Assembly (NCBI GenBank): GCA_900315775.1
Contig: ONAJ01000017.1
Location: 1-47,308 of the forward strand
Reading direction: 5' to 3'
Origin: an uncultured Prevotella sp.
GTDB lineage: Bacteria > Bacteroidota > Bacteroidia > Bacteroidales > Bacteroidaceae
Length of the DNA stretch: 47,308 nt
Positions 1-7,735 of this stretch are shown piece by piece. Numbering within the stretch: the first letter of the stretch is position 1; every line of letters begins with the position of its first letter. Made by a program: the position numbers and the translations under genes. The notes under the pieces were generated by a model. It did not search any database. It saw only the letters and a program-made list of their open reading frames with translations, and was not told where the DNA came from.

Positions 1-1
1 A

Positions 2-1300
2 CATCGATTTCTATACATCATGGCACTGCTGCTGACAGTGGCGACGGGCGCATGGGCACAAGACCCTGACCCCATCGACCTCACGCCCAGTGCCGACGGA
101 ACGGTGTGGACACTCAGCACGATGCCCGAATACGACGTCGAGCTGGAAGTGACATACTACACCGACGAGGAAATAGCCGCAATGGAAAAAATCGGCTACT
201 ACCTGGTAGGAAACATGAACAACTGGACTCCCGACAGCAAGTATAAGCTGGCGGAGAACCCAAATGCTGCAGGCGAATACATGATAACGCTGTATCTCGA
301 TGCTGATGATGAGTTTAAGATTGTTTATAGCGAGAACGGCACCACAGCCACGACTTGGTATCCCGGTGGCATAGACAACAATAAGTACATCGACGCAAGT
401 GAGCGCTATACAGTATATTTCCGTCCCGACTACTCCGGTGGCGGCGACTGGCACTACAACTGCATCTACGTAGCTTCTGACCCGCTCTATGCTACACCGA
501 CAGGCAACAAGAACGAGTGGGCGTTTGAGATGCCCGACTGCGACGTAGAGTTAGAGATAGAGTACGAGACCGACCTGACACTCTCTGAGGCTACAGACAA
601 CACCGCCACTCTCGCCGACTGGGACGGATGTGATGCCAACGTCACCATGCAGCGCACGCTGAAGGCAGGCAGCTGGAACACCCTCACGATGCCGTACGAC
701 CTCAGCCCCCTCTTTCTCAACATAATGAAATCGTATTATGGCATAACAGCGGTGAAGGAACTCACCGACGCAACGCTCACCGACGGTACGCTGAACCTCA
801 CCTTTACCGACGCTACCAACATCGTGGCAGGCAAACCCTATCTGGTGATGGTAGAAAACGACTTTGACCTCTCCACACAAGCTATATCAAATGTCACCGT
901 GGAAGCAACACTACACCCCTTCACCTCGGACAACGTGGACTTCATCCCCACGCTGGGCAAGACCCTCGTCACAGGTCCTGAGGGCGATGAGAGCAACGAG
1001 GACGCAGTACTCTTCATTGCTGCAGGCAACAAACTCGTTAACCCCTCTGTGGTCAACGACCCCGAGCAGGCTGCAAGCTACATAAAGGGATTCCGCGCCT
1101 ACTTCCGACTGAAGGGCGACGCTGTCAACGCAGCCAGCTTCAACCTTGATATGGGCAACGGCGAGACTGACGGAATCCGCTCAATTGAGAATTCGGAGTT
1201 GAGAATTGAGAATTCTGATTACTTTAACCTCAGTGGTCAGCGCGTAGGCAAGGACTATAAGGGTATAGTAATTAAGAAGGGAAAGAAAATTGTAAAGTAA
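2..1300 (+). CDS. Exported surface protein with C-terminal sorting-like tail (5' end outside window)
   Basis: The frame is open from base 2; an ATG at 20 exists, but the residues before it (HRFLYI) extend a hydrophobic signal-peptide core ending near GAWAQ, so the true start probably lies upstream of the window. The mature part has two copies of a 'MPxxDVELExxYxTD' module (about residues 38 and 170 from the ATG). Between them is a 'YYLVGNMNNW' stretch like the starch-binding SusE/SusF-type fold. A long beta-rich region (about 190-400) follows, then a short tail 'YFNLSGQRVGKDYKGIVI..KK' of the kind found at the end of many secreted Prevotella proteins. Function unknown; cell-surface carbohydrate binding is an inference. 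The 11 residues IENSELRIENS just before the tail are encoded by an interspersed TTGAGAA repeat. Confidence 0.8.
   Translation, partial: HRFLYIMALLLTVATGAWAQDPDPIDLTPSADGTVWTLSTMPEYDVELEVTYYTDEEIAAMEKIGYYLVGNMNNWTPDSKYKLAENPNAAGEYMITLYLDADDEFKIVYSENGTTATTWYPGGIDNNKYIDASERYTVYFRPDYSGGGDWHYNCIYVASDPLYATPTGNKNEWAFEMPDCDVELEIEYETDLTLSEATDNTATLADWDGCDANVTMQRTLKAGSWNTLTMPYDLSPLFLNIMKSYYGITAVKELTDATLTDGTLNLTFTDATNIVAGKPYLVMVENDFDLSTQAISNVTVEATLHPFTSDNVDFIPTLGKTLVTGPEGDESNEDAVLFIAAGNKLVNPSVVNDPEQAASYIKGFRAYFRLKGDAVNAASFNLDMGNGETDGIRSIENSELRIENSDYFNLSGQRVGKDYKGIVIKKGKKIVK
1183..1215 (+). repeat. TTGAGAATT-type tandem repeat inside a coding sequence
   Basis: Three to four copies of (A)TTGAGAATT/GTTGAGAATT occur here and are translated in frame as IENSELRIENS in the exported protein. 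The same heptamer-based tandem appears between genes at 19551 and 34184, at the end of pyrG and inside the TonB receptor. Confidence 0.8.
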
Positions 1301-1302
1301 AG

Positions 1303-1343
1303 ACCCCTCCCCAGCCCCTCCCGAGGGAGGGGTTACAGGGGAC
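1303..1343 (+). repeat. GC-rich palindromic element, intergenic copy
   Basis: Starts two bases after a stop codon. It has the order ACCCC, spacer, CCCCTCCC-GA-GGGAGGGG hairpin (1315-1332), TTACA, GGGG. This is the non-coding version of the element that lies in frame in gltD, gltB, pyrG and asnB. It could act as a transcription terminator hairpin but has no T-run. Confidence 0.75.
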
Positions 1344-1433
1344 TTAATAGCAAAATAGCTAAATAGTAAATAAATAGTAATTTGTAAATCGTCAAATAGG
1401 AGTTCCTTGAGAACTTCGTTCGAAAAAATTATT

Positions 1434-1643
1434 ATGATGAAAACATATATTAAGCCTACAATGCAGGTCGTTGAAGTGGAATCAAATCAACAGATACTGG
1501 CAGGATTGACAACGAGCGTTCAGACCACTGGTCTCGAGGAAAAACTTACCAAAGACAGCACCCCGTACGACAGCTGGGAAAGCGCAATGACTCGCCGCCA
1601 CACCCTCTGGGAGAAAGACGAGTGGAACGAAGAAGAAGAATAA
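1434..1643 (+). CDS. Small 'MMKTYIKP' protein, unknown function
   Basis: 69 residues from the ATG at 1434 (a second ATG follows at 1437); a longer reading from 1407 adds nine residues with no ribosome-site support. The N-terminus MMKTYIKPTMQVVEV matches a leader-like pattern (MKKxYxKPxxxxxE) seen on many very small Bacteroidales proteins. It is followed by a hydrophobic QQILAGL stretch and then a charged tail ending in DEWNEEEE with two Trp. There are no Cys and no membrane helix. It sits alone between the exported protein and a strong terminator. The leader-plus-core look could suit a peptide precursor, but no modifying enzyme is adjacent, so no function is assigned. Confidence 0.6.
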   Translation: MMKTYIKPTMQVVEVESNQQILAGLTTSVQTTGLEEKLTKDSTPYDSWESAMTRRHTLWEKDEWNEEEE

Positions 1644-1644
1644 G

Positions 1645-1677
1645 AAAAAAAGCCTCTCCGGTGGGAGAGGCTTTTTT
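1645..1677. terminator. Bidirectional intrinsic terminator
   Basis: Stem AAGCCTCTCC with loop GGTG and arm GGAGAGGCTT, flanked by A7 on one side and T6 on the other. It can end the small plus-strand gene and the convergent pgk-82-aa gene transcript. Confidence 0.9.
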
Positions 1678-1684
1678 CTTTCGT

Positions 1685-1933
1685 TTACCATGGAATCATG
1701 TCTCGTTCATCTGGGCGGTGTGCCTTGCCGTCTTCACCGAGTTGGAAGACCTGGAGGTCGAAGAAGTATCCTGTTGTCTGCAGCTCTTTAAGGTCTGCGC
1801 GTGCAACATTCTCGTCTCTGTATTCCTTGGCAGTGGCCAGATGGTTGGTGAACTCAAGTTTCTTCTGTGCCGTATCGAGAACGGATATCCATTCGTCCTT
1901 AAAGCGGTCACCAATTACAAATTTCTTTTCCAT
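1685..1933 (-). CDS. Conserved small protein downstream of pgk, unknown function
   Basis: 82 residues, hydrophilic, no signal peptide or membrane segment, starting MEKKFVIGDRFKDEW and ending DERDMIPW. The ATG lies 21 bases after the pgk stop with no promoter between, so it is probably cotranscribed with pgk. The second half contains a 'GYFFDLQVFQLGEDG' strand-like segment. I do not recognise the family. The reading frame is backed by its position, its own start and the terminator right after it. Confidence 0.6.
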   Translation of the reverse strand: MEKKFVIGDRFKDEWISVLDTAQKKLEFTNHLATAKEYRDENVARADLKELQTTGYFFDLQVFQLGEDGKAHRPDERDMIPW

Positions 1934-1954
1934 AGTTTAGCGGTTTTATTTAGG

Positions 1955-3223
1955 TTATTTATTCATTGCAGCAACACCGGGAAGCTCCTTACCCTCGATA
2001 GCCTCAAGAAGAGCACCACCACCGGTAGAGATGTAGCTTACCTTGTCAGCCAGACCGAACTTGTTGACGCATGCCACTGAGTCGCCACCACCGATGAGTG
2101 AGAAAGCACCTTCGGCAGTTGCCTCAGCAATAGCGTCGCCAATAGCGCGGCTACCAGCTGTGAAGTCGTCGCACTCGAAGACTCCTGCAGGACCGTTCCA
2201 CAGAATGGTCTTTGCGCCCTTGATGGCAGCCTTGAATGCCTTCTGGCTCTCTACGCCGGCATCAACACCTTCGAAGCCCTCGGGAACTTTGTTTGAAGGA
2301 CATGTGATAATCTCAGAACCTGGCTTAACAGTCATTGTGCCGAAGTCGAGACCGTTTGTTGCTGTACAGTCTGTACCGAGAACGAGCTCTACGCCGTTCT
2401 TCTTTGCCAGTTCCTCAACGCCGAGTGCTACGTCCAGCTTGTCGAGCTCAACGATAGACTGACCAATCTCGCCACCGTGAGCCTTAGCGAAGGTGTAGGT
2501 CATACCACCACAGAGGATGAGCTTGTCAACCTTGCCCAGCAGGTTCTCGATGATACCAATCTTTGAAGATACCTTTGAGCCACCCATGATAGCAACGAAT
2601 GGACGCTTGATGTTGCCAAGTACGGCGTCAACAGCCTTAACCTCTTTCTCCATGAGGTAACCCAGCATACGGTTGTCCTTGTCGAAATATTCGTCGATAA
2701 CGGCTGTAGAAGCGTGCTTGCGGTGAGCAGTACCGAAGGCGTCCATAACGTAAGCGTCAGCGTAAGAAGCGAGCTTCTTAGCAAACTCCTTCTGTGACTC
2801 CTTCATAGCCTTCTTAGCCTCGTCGTACTCAGGAGTACCCTTCTCAATGCCAACGGGCTTGCCTTCCTCTTCAGGATAGTAACGAAGGTTCTCGAGCAGC
2901 AGTGCCTCGCCTGGTTTCAAAGCAGCAGCTTCAGCGGTAGCGTTAGCGCAGTCGGCAGCAAACTTAACCTCAACACCGAGAGCGTCGCTGACGGGCTTTA
3001 CAATCTGTTTCAGAGAGAGCTTGGGATTAACCTTACCTTTTGGCTTACCCATGTGGCTCATCATGATTACAGCACCGCCGTCGTTGAGTATCTTCTTCAG
3101 TGTAGGAAGTGCACCACGAATACGTGTGTCGTCTGTTACGTTACCATTCTCGTCGAGGGGCACATTGAAGTCCACACGAACGATAGCCTTTTTACCAGCG
3201 AAATTAAATTTGTCGATTGTCAT
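1955..3223 (-). CDS. pgk: Phosphoglycerate kinase
   Basis: 422 residues, full length for the family. Catalyses 1,3-bisphosphoglycerate + ADP to 3-phosphoglycerate + ATP in glycolysis, in the cytosol. Signature [14 protein letters not shown] at about residues 16-29, the substrate-binding '[10 protein letters not shown]' segment, [11 protein letters not shown] in the hinge, and the C-domain nucleotide loop GGGDSVACV followed by [18 protein letters not shown]. An insertion around residues 115-145 ([17 protein letters not shown]) is as in other Bacteroidetes enzymes. A -7 box lies 42 bases upstream of the ATG; an 82-residue gene follows. Confidence 0.97.
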   Translation of the reverse strand: MTIDKFNFAGKKAIVRVDFNVPLDENGNVTDDTRIRGALPTLKKILNDGGAVIMMSHMGKPKGKVNPKLSLKQIVKPVSDALGVEVKFAADCANATAEAAALKPGEALLLENLRYYPEEEGKPVGIEKGTPEYDEAKKAMKESQKEFAKKLASYADAYVMDAFGTAHRKHASTAVIDEYFDKDNRMLGYLMEKEVKAVDAVLGNIKRPFVAIMGGSKVSSKIGIIENLLGKVDKLILCGGMTYTFAKAHGGEIGQSIVELDKLDVALGVEELAKKNGVELVLGTDCTATNGLDFGTMTVKPGSEIITCPSNKVPEGFEGVDAGVESQKAFKAAIKGAKTILWNGPAGVFECDDFTAGSRAIGDAIAEATAEGAFSLIGGGDSVACVNKFGLADKVSYISTGGGALLEAIEGKELPGVAAMNK

Positions 3224-3264
3224 AATACCTTATATTTTTTATTTAGTTAATATTTTTCCGAATG

Positions 3265-3272
3265 CAAAGGTA
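3265..3272 (-). promoter_or_regulatory. -7 box TACCTTTG for pgk
   Basis: Exact match to the Bacteroidetes housekeeping -7 consensus TAnnTTTG, 42 bases before the pgk ATG. The -33 element is weak; the region behind it is made of ATTCATAA repeats. Confidence 0.65.
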
Positions 3273-3278
3273 CAATAT

Positions 3279-3307
3279 TAATTCATAATTCATAATTCAT
3301 AATTCAT
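3279..3307. repeat. ATTCATAA tandem repeat
   Basis: About three and a half copies of an AT-rich octamer in the divergent pgk/queC intergenic region, overlapping where the pgk -33 element would be. Confidence 0.8.
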
Positions 3308-3379
3308 ATTTTTATACTTTTTTGCATATCTCCCGCATAAATGCTATGCCCGCATGACAAAAGAATGAGAAATAAATAG

Positions 3380-3387
3380 TACCTTTG
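3380..3387 (+). promoter_or_regulatory. -7 box TACCTTTG for queC
   Basis: Exact TAnnTTTG 30 bases before the queC ATG. It overlaps a TTG at 3385 that could be misread as a start. The leader is too short for a preQ1 riboswitch. Confidence 0.7.
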
Positions 3388-3417
3388 CAGCGGAATACAA
3401 AAAAAAAGAAAGAGAAA

Positions 3418-4071
3418 ATGATGAAAGACTCGATAATAATTCTTAGTGGGGGCATGGACTCCGTGACTCTGCTCTACGACCAGAAAGACAGAATTGCTGT
3501 GGCGCTGTCGTTCGACTACGGAAGCAAACATAACAGCAAGGAACTGCCGTTTGCAAAGTATCACTGCGACGTGCTTGGCATAGAACACATAGTGATAAAG
3601 ATGGACTTCATGGAGAAACTCTTCAGGAGTTCGTTGCTCAACAATCAGGAGGAAATCCCCGAGGGACATTATGCCGACGAGAATATGAAGTCAACGGTGG
3701 TGCCCTTCCGTAACGGTATAATGCTGTCGATAGCAGTAGGACTGGCGGAGAGTCGTGACCTGAAGTATGTCATGATGGCTAATCACGGGGGCGACCACAC
3801 TATCTATCCCGACTGTCGTCCAGAGTTCGTGAAGGCTATGAGCGAGGCGGCGCGTTACGGCACCTACCCGGGAATAGAGCTGCTCTGTCCGTTTACCAAT
3901 ATGACGAAGACGGACATAGCACGCAGAGGTGCTGAGCTGGGCATAGACTATTCGAAGACGTGGAGCTGCTATAAGGGAGGAGAAAAACACTGCGGCAAAT
4001 GTGGTACGTGCGTGGAACGACGTGAGGCACTTGCCGCAGCGGGGATTGAGGATAAGACGATTTATTCTTAG
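3418..4071 (+). CDS. queC: 7-cyano-7-deazaguanine synthase
   Basis: 217 residues from the ATGATG at 3418, preceded by an A/G-rich ribosome site; a TTG at 3385 is rejected because it lies in the -7 promoter box. Converts 7-carboxy-7-deazaguanine, ATP and ammonia to preQ0 in queuosine biosynthesis. The PP-loop SGGMDSVTLL is at residues 7-16, and the zinc site is formed by Cys184, Cys192, Cys195 and Cys198 (CYKGGEKHCGKCGTC). The 'FRNGIMLSIAV' and 'HGGDHTIYPDCR' blocks are typical. It stands alone, convergent with the TonB receptor; queD and queE are not in the window. Confidence 0.95.
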   Translation: MMKDSIIILSGGMDSVTLLYDQKDRIAVALSFDYGSKHNSKELPFAKYHCDVLGIEHIVIKMDFMEKLFRSSLLNNQEEIPEGHYADENMKSTVVPFRNGIMLSIAVGLAESRDLKYVMMANHGGDHTIYPDCRPEFVKAMSEAARYGTYPGIELLCPFTNMTKTDIARRGAELGIDYSKTWSCYKGGEKHCGKCGTCVERREALAAAGIEDKTIYS

Positions 4072-4099
4072 TTGCGACAGAGTCGCAACGTACGGAGAA
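4071..4099. repeat. GTTGCGAC hairpin repeat, copy 1
   Basis: Hairpin GTTGCGAC-AGA-GTCGCAAC followed by GTACGGAGAA. Its first base is the last base of the queC stop codon. A 29-base near-identical copy is at 7664-7692 (one difference in the loop, AGA to GGA). No T-run, so not a classic terminator. Confidence 0.85.
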
Positions 4100-4118
4100 G
4101 GGTGAGGCGCTAACTGTC

Positions 4119-6203
4119 TTAGAGCTTTAGCCTTATGCCGCTGATGAACCACGTGCCGGGTTGTGGTACGTTGCCGTAATCGACGTAGTTGCGCTTGTTG
4201 AAGAGGTTGTTGAGTTCTCCGTATAGCTCTACGTCGGACAGCAGCCAGGACAGTCGGGTGTCAACGATGGAGTAGGGGTGGTAGCTCTCTATATTGTCGT
4301 TGACGGTGGTGTAGCTGCCTGTGCGGTCCTGAAAGCGGTAGTTTACGTCAAGCATCACATTCTTTATTATGCCAACGTGAAGACGGGCTACGAGTTTGTG
4401 GCGCAGGTACTCTAAGGAGTACTGCGACTGCAGGTTGTCATCGAGACGTTTGTCTTGGTGCATGTAGCAGTAGCTTATGTCGAGGTGCGAGGTGCGAGGT
4501 GCGAGGAACGAAAGACTGGTGGCGAGTTCCACACCTACGGTATTTACCTTGGTGTGGTTGACGCTCTGCCACGTATGGGTGGGGTCGTTGGTGTCCATAA
4601 TCCAGTCTATCATATTCTTACAGTGATTGTAGAACACGCTGGCGGAGGCGGTGGCAACGGGTGTGGAGAGTTTTATGCCGCCCTCAAGACTACTCAGTTC
4701 TTCGGGTTTCAAGTGCTTGTCGGCTTTATGTCCGCCAACGCTGTAGTACAGCTCCGTGAACGACGGCATGCGCAGCGAGGTGTTGTACGACGCATAGACC
4801 TTCCAGTGACGTGCTATCTGGTAGCTGGCGTCGATGCCCGGATAGACCTTTATGGGCATCTCGCTCTGTGTGTTTTTGACGGCAATGATGCCTGCCGAGA
4901 TGTTCAGACTGCTAAGCAGGATGTTATGTTCCAGGTGGAAGCTTATGTTTGAACGGTTCAGTCCTAAGGTGTAGTAACGGTCGGTGCCGTGAATATGCTT
5001 TGGCGTCTGCAGCGGTTCTCCCAGTGTGGTACTTATGATGTCCTCGTTGCGGAACTCCGCTCCCAAGGCTGTGCGTCCTAAGGTCCAGTCGAACCAGCTG
5101 TTGAGGTTTAAGCCGACGACGTCGGAACGATGGTAGTTGAACTTCACCTTATCCTCGGAGCCGCGAATAAGCTCGAAGCGATCGTGCGAACGGTTCCAGT
5201 AGATGCTGGGCAGGAGGTGCAACCACGTACTCTTGGTCTCGCCCTGCAGGGCAGTATAGATCTTCGTGGTGCGCTCAAACTGCTCGTCGTACTTGGCGCT
5301 GTAGAAAGTGTTGGAGCCGTAACCCTTGATGCTCAGTCCTGCATGCCAGCGGAGATCTGCTACCTCGCTGGAATATCCCCCCTGATAGAACGTCTTGAAG
5401 CCGGAATAGTCGGCATTGAGGCGTCCCGCCTTGGAGCGATTATAGCCGTCGGAGCGGGTGTAGTTAATGGATAATTGAGAATTTGGAACTGAGAATTTTG
5501 TTGCGGCGGAGAGGTAACCAAAGGAGCCACCCTCCAAGCGCATCTCGGTGGCGAGATGTTTGCTGTCCAGACACCCCTCGGAAGAGGGGCGGAGGGCGGA
5601 CTCCTTAGTTACGATGTTTATGGCTCCCAGCAGCGAGGACGTTCCGTAGGCTCGTCCTGCAGGTCCTTCAAGTATTTCTATCCTTACGATGTCGCTGATA
5701 TCTACGGGTACGTCGAAGGTGTTGTGACCTGTCTGCGGGTCACAAATATTGATACCGTTGAGTAAGATAGTGATTTGTTCCGATGTTCCTCCCCTGATGC
5801 TTATGTCGGTCTGCGCCCCGATAGGTCCGCGTTGTCTTACATCCACGCCTGCGGCGTATTTCAGTAAGTCGTTAACACTTTGTACTGGCGCCGCCTGAAT
5901 GTCTTCGCGTGTCAGTACAGTTACCATTCTCACAGCCTGTCCGCTCGTCAGCGGAGCGCGTGTTGCCGTCACCTCTACCTCTTGTAGGGTAACGCTGTCG
6001 TCTTCAGCAGCAAGGACATTGCTGACGGGTGCTATGTTGTCGTTGGCGGGCATCTTACTGCCTGCATGGGCATAGGTCAGCGTTGCTACCGACAGTGTGC
6101 CCACAACAACTTCACGTCCCAAGACGGCAAACAGGCTGTATGACTTGCCCGAGAACCGCTTGAACTTAAAGACGTTACGCTTGTTAAAAACAGTTTTGTA
6201 CAT
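4119..6203 (-). CDS. TonB-dependent outer-membrane receptor, BtuB-like
   Basis: 694 residues. An extended N-terminal signal region (FKRFSGKSYSLFAVLGREVVVGTLSVATL, split by a basic lead) ends near THAHAG-like residues at about 48. A short linker leads to an EVEVTATRAP start of the plug. Plug landmarks are ISIRGGTSEQITILLNG and EILEGPAGRAYGTSSLLGAINIV; then a 22-strand-type barrel ends in the aromatic-rich YVDYGNV...WFISGIRLKL. Such receptors import cobalamin, siderophores or other scarce ligands using TonB energy. Substrate is not settled: no cobalamin riboswitch precedes it, and it follows a flippase gene by only 8 bases. Three separate repeat families lie in frame within it (near 4481, 5470 and 5571), adding loop residues in strands or loops of the barrel. 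Confidence 0.9.
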   Translation of the reverse strand: MYKTVFNKRNVFKFKRFSGKSYSLFAVLGREVVVGTLSVATLTYAHAGSKMPANDNIAPVSNVLAAEDDSVTLQEVEVTATRAPLTSGQAVRMVTVLTREDIQAAPVQSVNDLLKYAAGVDVRQRGPIGAQTDISIRGGTSEQITILLNGINICDPQTGHNTFDVPVDISDIVRIEILEGPAGRAYGTSSLLGAINIVTKESALRPSSEGCLDSKHLATEMRLEGGSFGYLSAATKFSVPNSQLSINYTRSDGYNRSKAGRLNADYSGFKTFYQGGYSSEVADLRWHAGLSIKGYGSNTFYSAKYDEQFERTTKIYTALQGETKSTWLHLLPSIYWNRSHDRFELIRGSEDKVKFNYHRSDVVGLNLNSWFDWTLGRTALGAEFRNEDIISTTLGEPLQTPKHIHGTDRYYTLGLNRSNISFHLEHNILLSSLNISAGIIAVKNTQSEMPIKVYPGIDASYQIARHWKVYASYNTSLRMPSFTELYYSVGGHKADKHLKPEELSSLEGGIKLSTPVATASASVFYNHCKNMIDWIMDTNDPTHTWQSVNHTKVNTVGVELATSLSFLAPRTSHLDISYCYMHQDKRLDDNLQSQYSLEYLRHKLVARLHVGIIKNVMLDVNYRFQDRTGSYTTVNDNIESYHPYSIVDTRLSWLLSDVELYGELNNLFNKRNYVDYGNVPQPGTWFISGIRLKL
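4481..4508. repeat. GAGGTGC heptamer repeat inside the TonB receptor
   Basis: Nearly four tandem copies of the heptamer GAGGTGC, read on the minus strand as LAPRTSHLD. The same heptamer array occurs between genes at 44883-44912. Confidence 0.85.
5470..5500. repeat. TTGAGAATT-type repeat inside the TonB receptor
   Basis: ATAATTGAGAATTTGGAACTGAGAATTTT-like tract, read on the minus strand as KFSVPNSQLSI. Belongs to the heptamer family seen at 1183, 19551 and 43074. Confidence 0.75.
5571..5603. repeat. GC-rich palindromic element inside the TonB receptor
   Basis: Hairpin CCCCTC-GGA-AGAGGGG (5574-5589) with GGAGGGCGG behind it, read on the minus strand as ALRPSSEGCLD at the end of the plug domain. 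A diverged relative of the gltD/pyrG/asnB element. Confidence 0.6.
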
Positions 6204-6211
6204 TTTGTTAT

Positions 6212-7648
6212 TTAGAAGATATTCTTTATATATTGTATTGTCTCGCTAAGGAGTTTTACTTTAAGCACTTTCATTACGGCAACATAGAGCACAAAAGCGA
6301 TGAAGACACGTGCTGCGAGGAGAAGTACGAGCGACGCTATGGGCTGGGTGAGGTAGTAGGTGACTGCCATAACAGCAGCGCTGACGAGGAAGAACGGTAT
6401 AGTATCGATGACCGCCTGCCAGAAAGAGATGTGGACAAGACGGAGAGCATGATACTGCCATACTGCCAGATAGACGAGTGTGAGGAGAGTGTAGGCTGCC
6501 ACCATTACTATGATGCCATGTTGTGCGAGCAGGAGGATGAGTGCTATTTGAATGACGAGAAACACCACATTAGTATATAAATAAATGTCGGAGCGTCCCT
6601 GTGTGATGATAAGGTTCTGATAAAGGGTGTAGAAAGGCATGAAGGCTCCACCGATGCAGAGTATCTGGAGCAGCGGAATACTGTCGAGCCACTGGGTGCC
6701 GATGGTGAGGATGATAAACTCACGTGCCACAAGAGCCAGACCGAACATTATGGGGAAACTGAGGAATGCCGTGAAACGGAGCATCTTGCGGAAGACGCGT
6801 AACTCGCGTTCGTCGTCGTCGGACACTTCGGCAAGTACAGGTTGTGCCACCTGTGCTACGGTGCCGCTGATGAAGGAGTGTGCCATAGTATTCCACTTTG
6901 ATGCCTGACTGAAGTTTCCCACACTGCGTATGGGCAGCAGACGTCCGAAGATGAAGGTGAGGACGTTCTGCGAGAGGGTGTTAAGTATGTTCGTGATGAG
7001 TAACTTGACAGCAAAGGGGAACATAGTGCGCACAGGCTCGAAGTCGATGTGGAACGTAGGACGCCAGCGTGAGTAGTACAGACGCACAACGTTGGTAACG
7101 CTGATGTAAACTATCTGTTGCCACGCCAAACTCCAGTAGCCGTAACCCAAGAGGGCAAGGACGATGCCTACGGCGCCAGAACAGAGAAGGGCGATGAAGC
7201 CTATGATGGCAGTTTCGCGAATCATGAGGTTCTTGACGAGCCACGCATTATGGACGATGCCTAAGGAGGCGATAACAAACGACAAAAAGACGAAGCGCGA
7301 GACACTGATGAGACTCTCCTGGTGGAAGAAGTCGGCTATTAGCGGGGCGCAGAAGAAAAGGACAGCATAGAGAAGTAACGACGTGAGGACGTTGAACCAG
7401 AATACGGAGTTGTACTCGCGATGTGTGGGACGGTGGATGTTTATGAGTGCCTGTGTGAATCCCGCCGCCTGGATGTTGCCCGCTATGGCTGTGAAGATGG
7501 TGAGAACACCGACGATACCGTAGTCGGTAGGCGAGAGCAGGCGTCCGAGGAAGATGCCAAAGACGAGGTTGAGTAACTGTGTGGAACCGTTACTCATCAT
7601 GCCCCAGAAGAGCCCTTTCGCTGTTTTTTCCTTTAGTCCTGCTGCCAT
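6212..7648 (-). CDS. Polysaccharide/lipopolysaccharide flippase, WzxC-like
   Basis: 478 residues from the ATG at 7648 (AAAAACAAAAAGAA upstream); a TTG at 7681 lies inside an interspersed repeat and is rejected. A multi-spanning inner-membrane protein with about 12-14 hydrophobic segments of the MOP/PST superfamily. The N-terminal block KGLFWGMMSNGSTQLLNLVFGIFLGRLLSPTDYGIVG is the family's recognisable first helix and loop. Family members flip undecaprenyl-linked glycans to the periplasmic face. Lies between a cytidylyltransferase and a TonB receptor, all on the minus strand, so probably part of a surface-glycan unit. Confidence 0.88.
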   Translation of the reverse strand: MAAGLKEKTAKGLFWGMMSNGSTQLLNLVFGIFLGRLLSPTDYGIVGVLTIFTAIAGNIQAAGFTQALINIHRPTHREYNSVFWFNVLTSLLLYAVLFFCAPLIADFFHQESLISVSRFVFLSFVIASLGIVHNAWLVKNLMIRETAIIGFIALLCSGAVGIVLALLGYGYWSLAWQQIVYISVTNVVRLYYSRWRPTFHIDFEPVRTMFPFAVKLLITNILNTLSQNVLTFIFGRLLPIRSVGNFSQASKWNTMAHSFISGTVAQVAQPVLAEVSDDDERELRVFRKMLRFTAFLSFPIMFGLALVAREFIILTIGTQWLDSIPLLQILCIGGAFMPFYTLYQNLIITQGRSDIYLYTNVVFLVIQIALILLLAQHGIIVMVAAYTLLTLVYLAVWQYHALRLVHISFWQAVIDTIPFFLVSAAVMAVTYYLTQPIASLVLLLAARVFIAFVLYVAVMKVLKVKLLSETIQYIKNIF

Positions 7649-7663
7649 TTCTTTTTGTTTTTG

Positions 7664-7692
7664 GTTGCGACGGAGTCGCAACGTACGGAGAA
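7664..7692. repeat. GTTGCGAC hairpin repeat, copy 2
   Basis: GTTGCGAC-GGA-GTCGCAAC then GTACGGAGAA, nearly identical to 4071-4099. Sits between the cytidylyltransferase stop and the flippase start. Confidence 0.85.
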
Positions 7693-7735
7693 AGCTAACC
7701 CCTAACCTCTAATCCCTAACCTCTAACCTCTTAAG
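7693..7735. repeat. CTAACCTCTAA-type tandem tract
   Basis: Degenerate tandem of CTAACCTCTAAYC units. It runs into the end of the preceding gene: on the minus strand its proximal part encodes the last residues KRLEVRD and the stop of the cytidylyltransferase. Confidence 0.7.

Noticed and set aside
3308-3417. preQ1 riboswitch before queC
   Set aside because: The transcribed leader after the -7 box is only about 25 bases and has no hairpin.
3385-3417. TTG start giving queC 11 extra residues
   Set aside because: The TTG is part of the -7 promoter box, so it would not be transcribed.
6204-6211. Cobalamin riboswitch before the BtuB-like receptor
   Set aside because: Only 8 bases separate it from the flippase stop; no room for an aptamer.
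7649-7681. TTG start for the flippase
   Set aside because: It lies in the GTTGCGAC repeat; the ATG at 7648 fits the family N-terminus.
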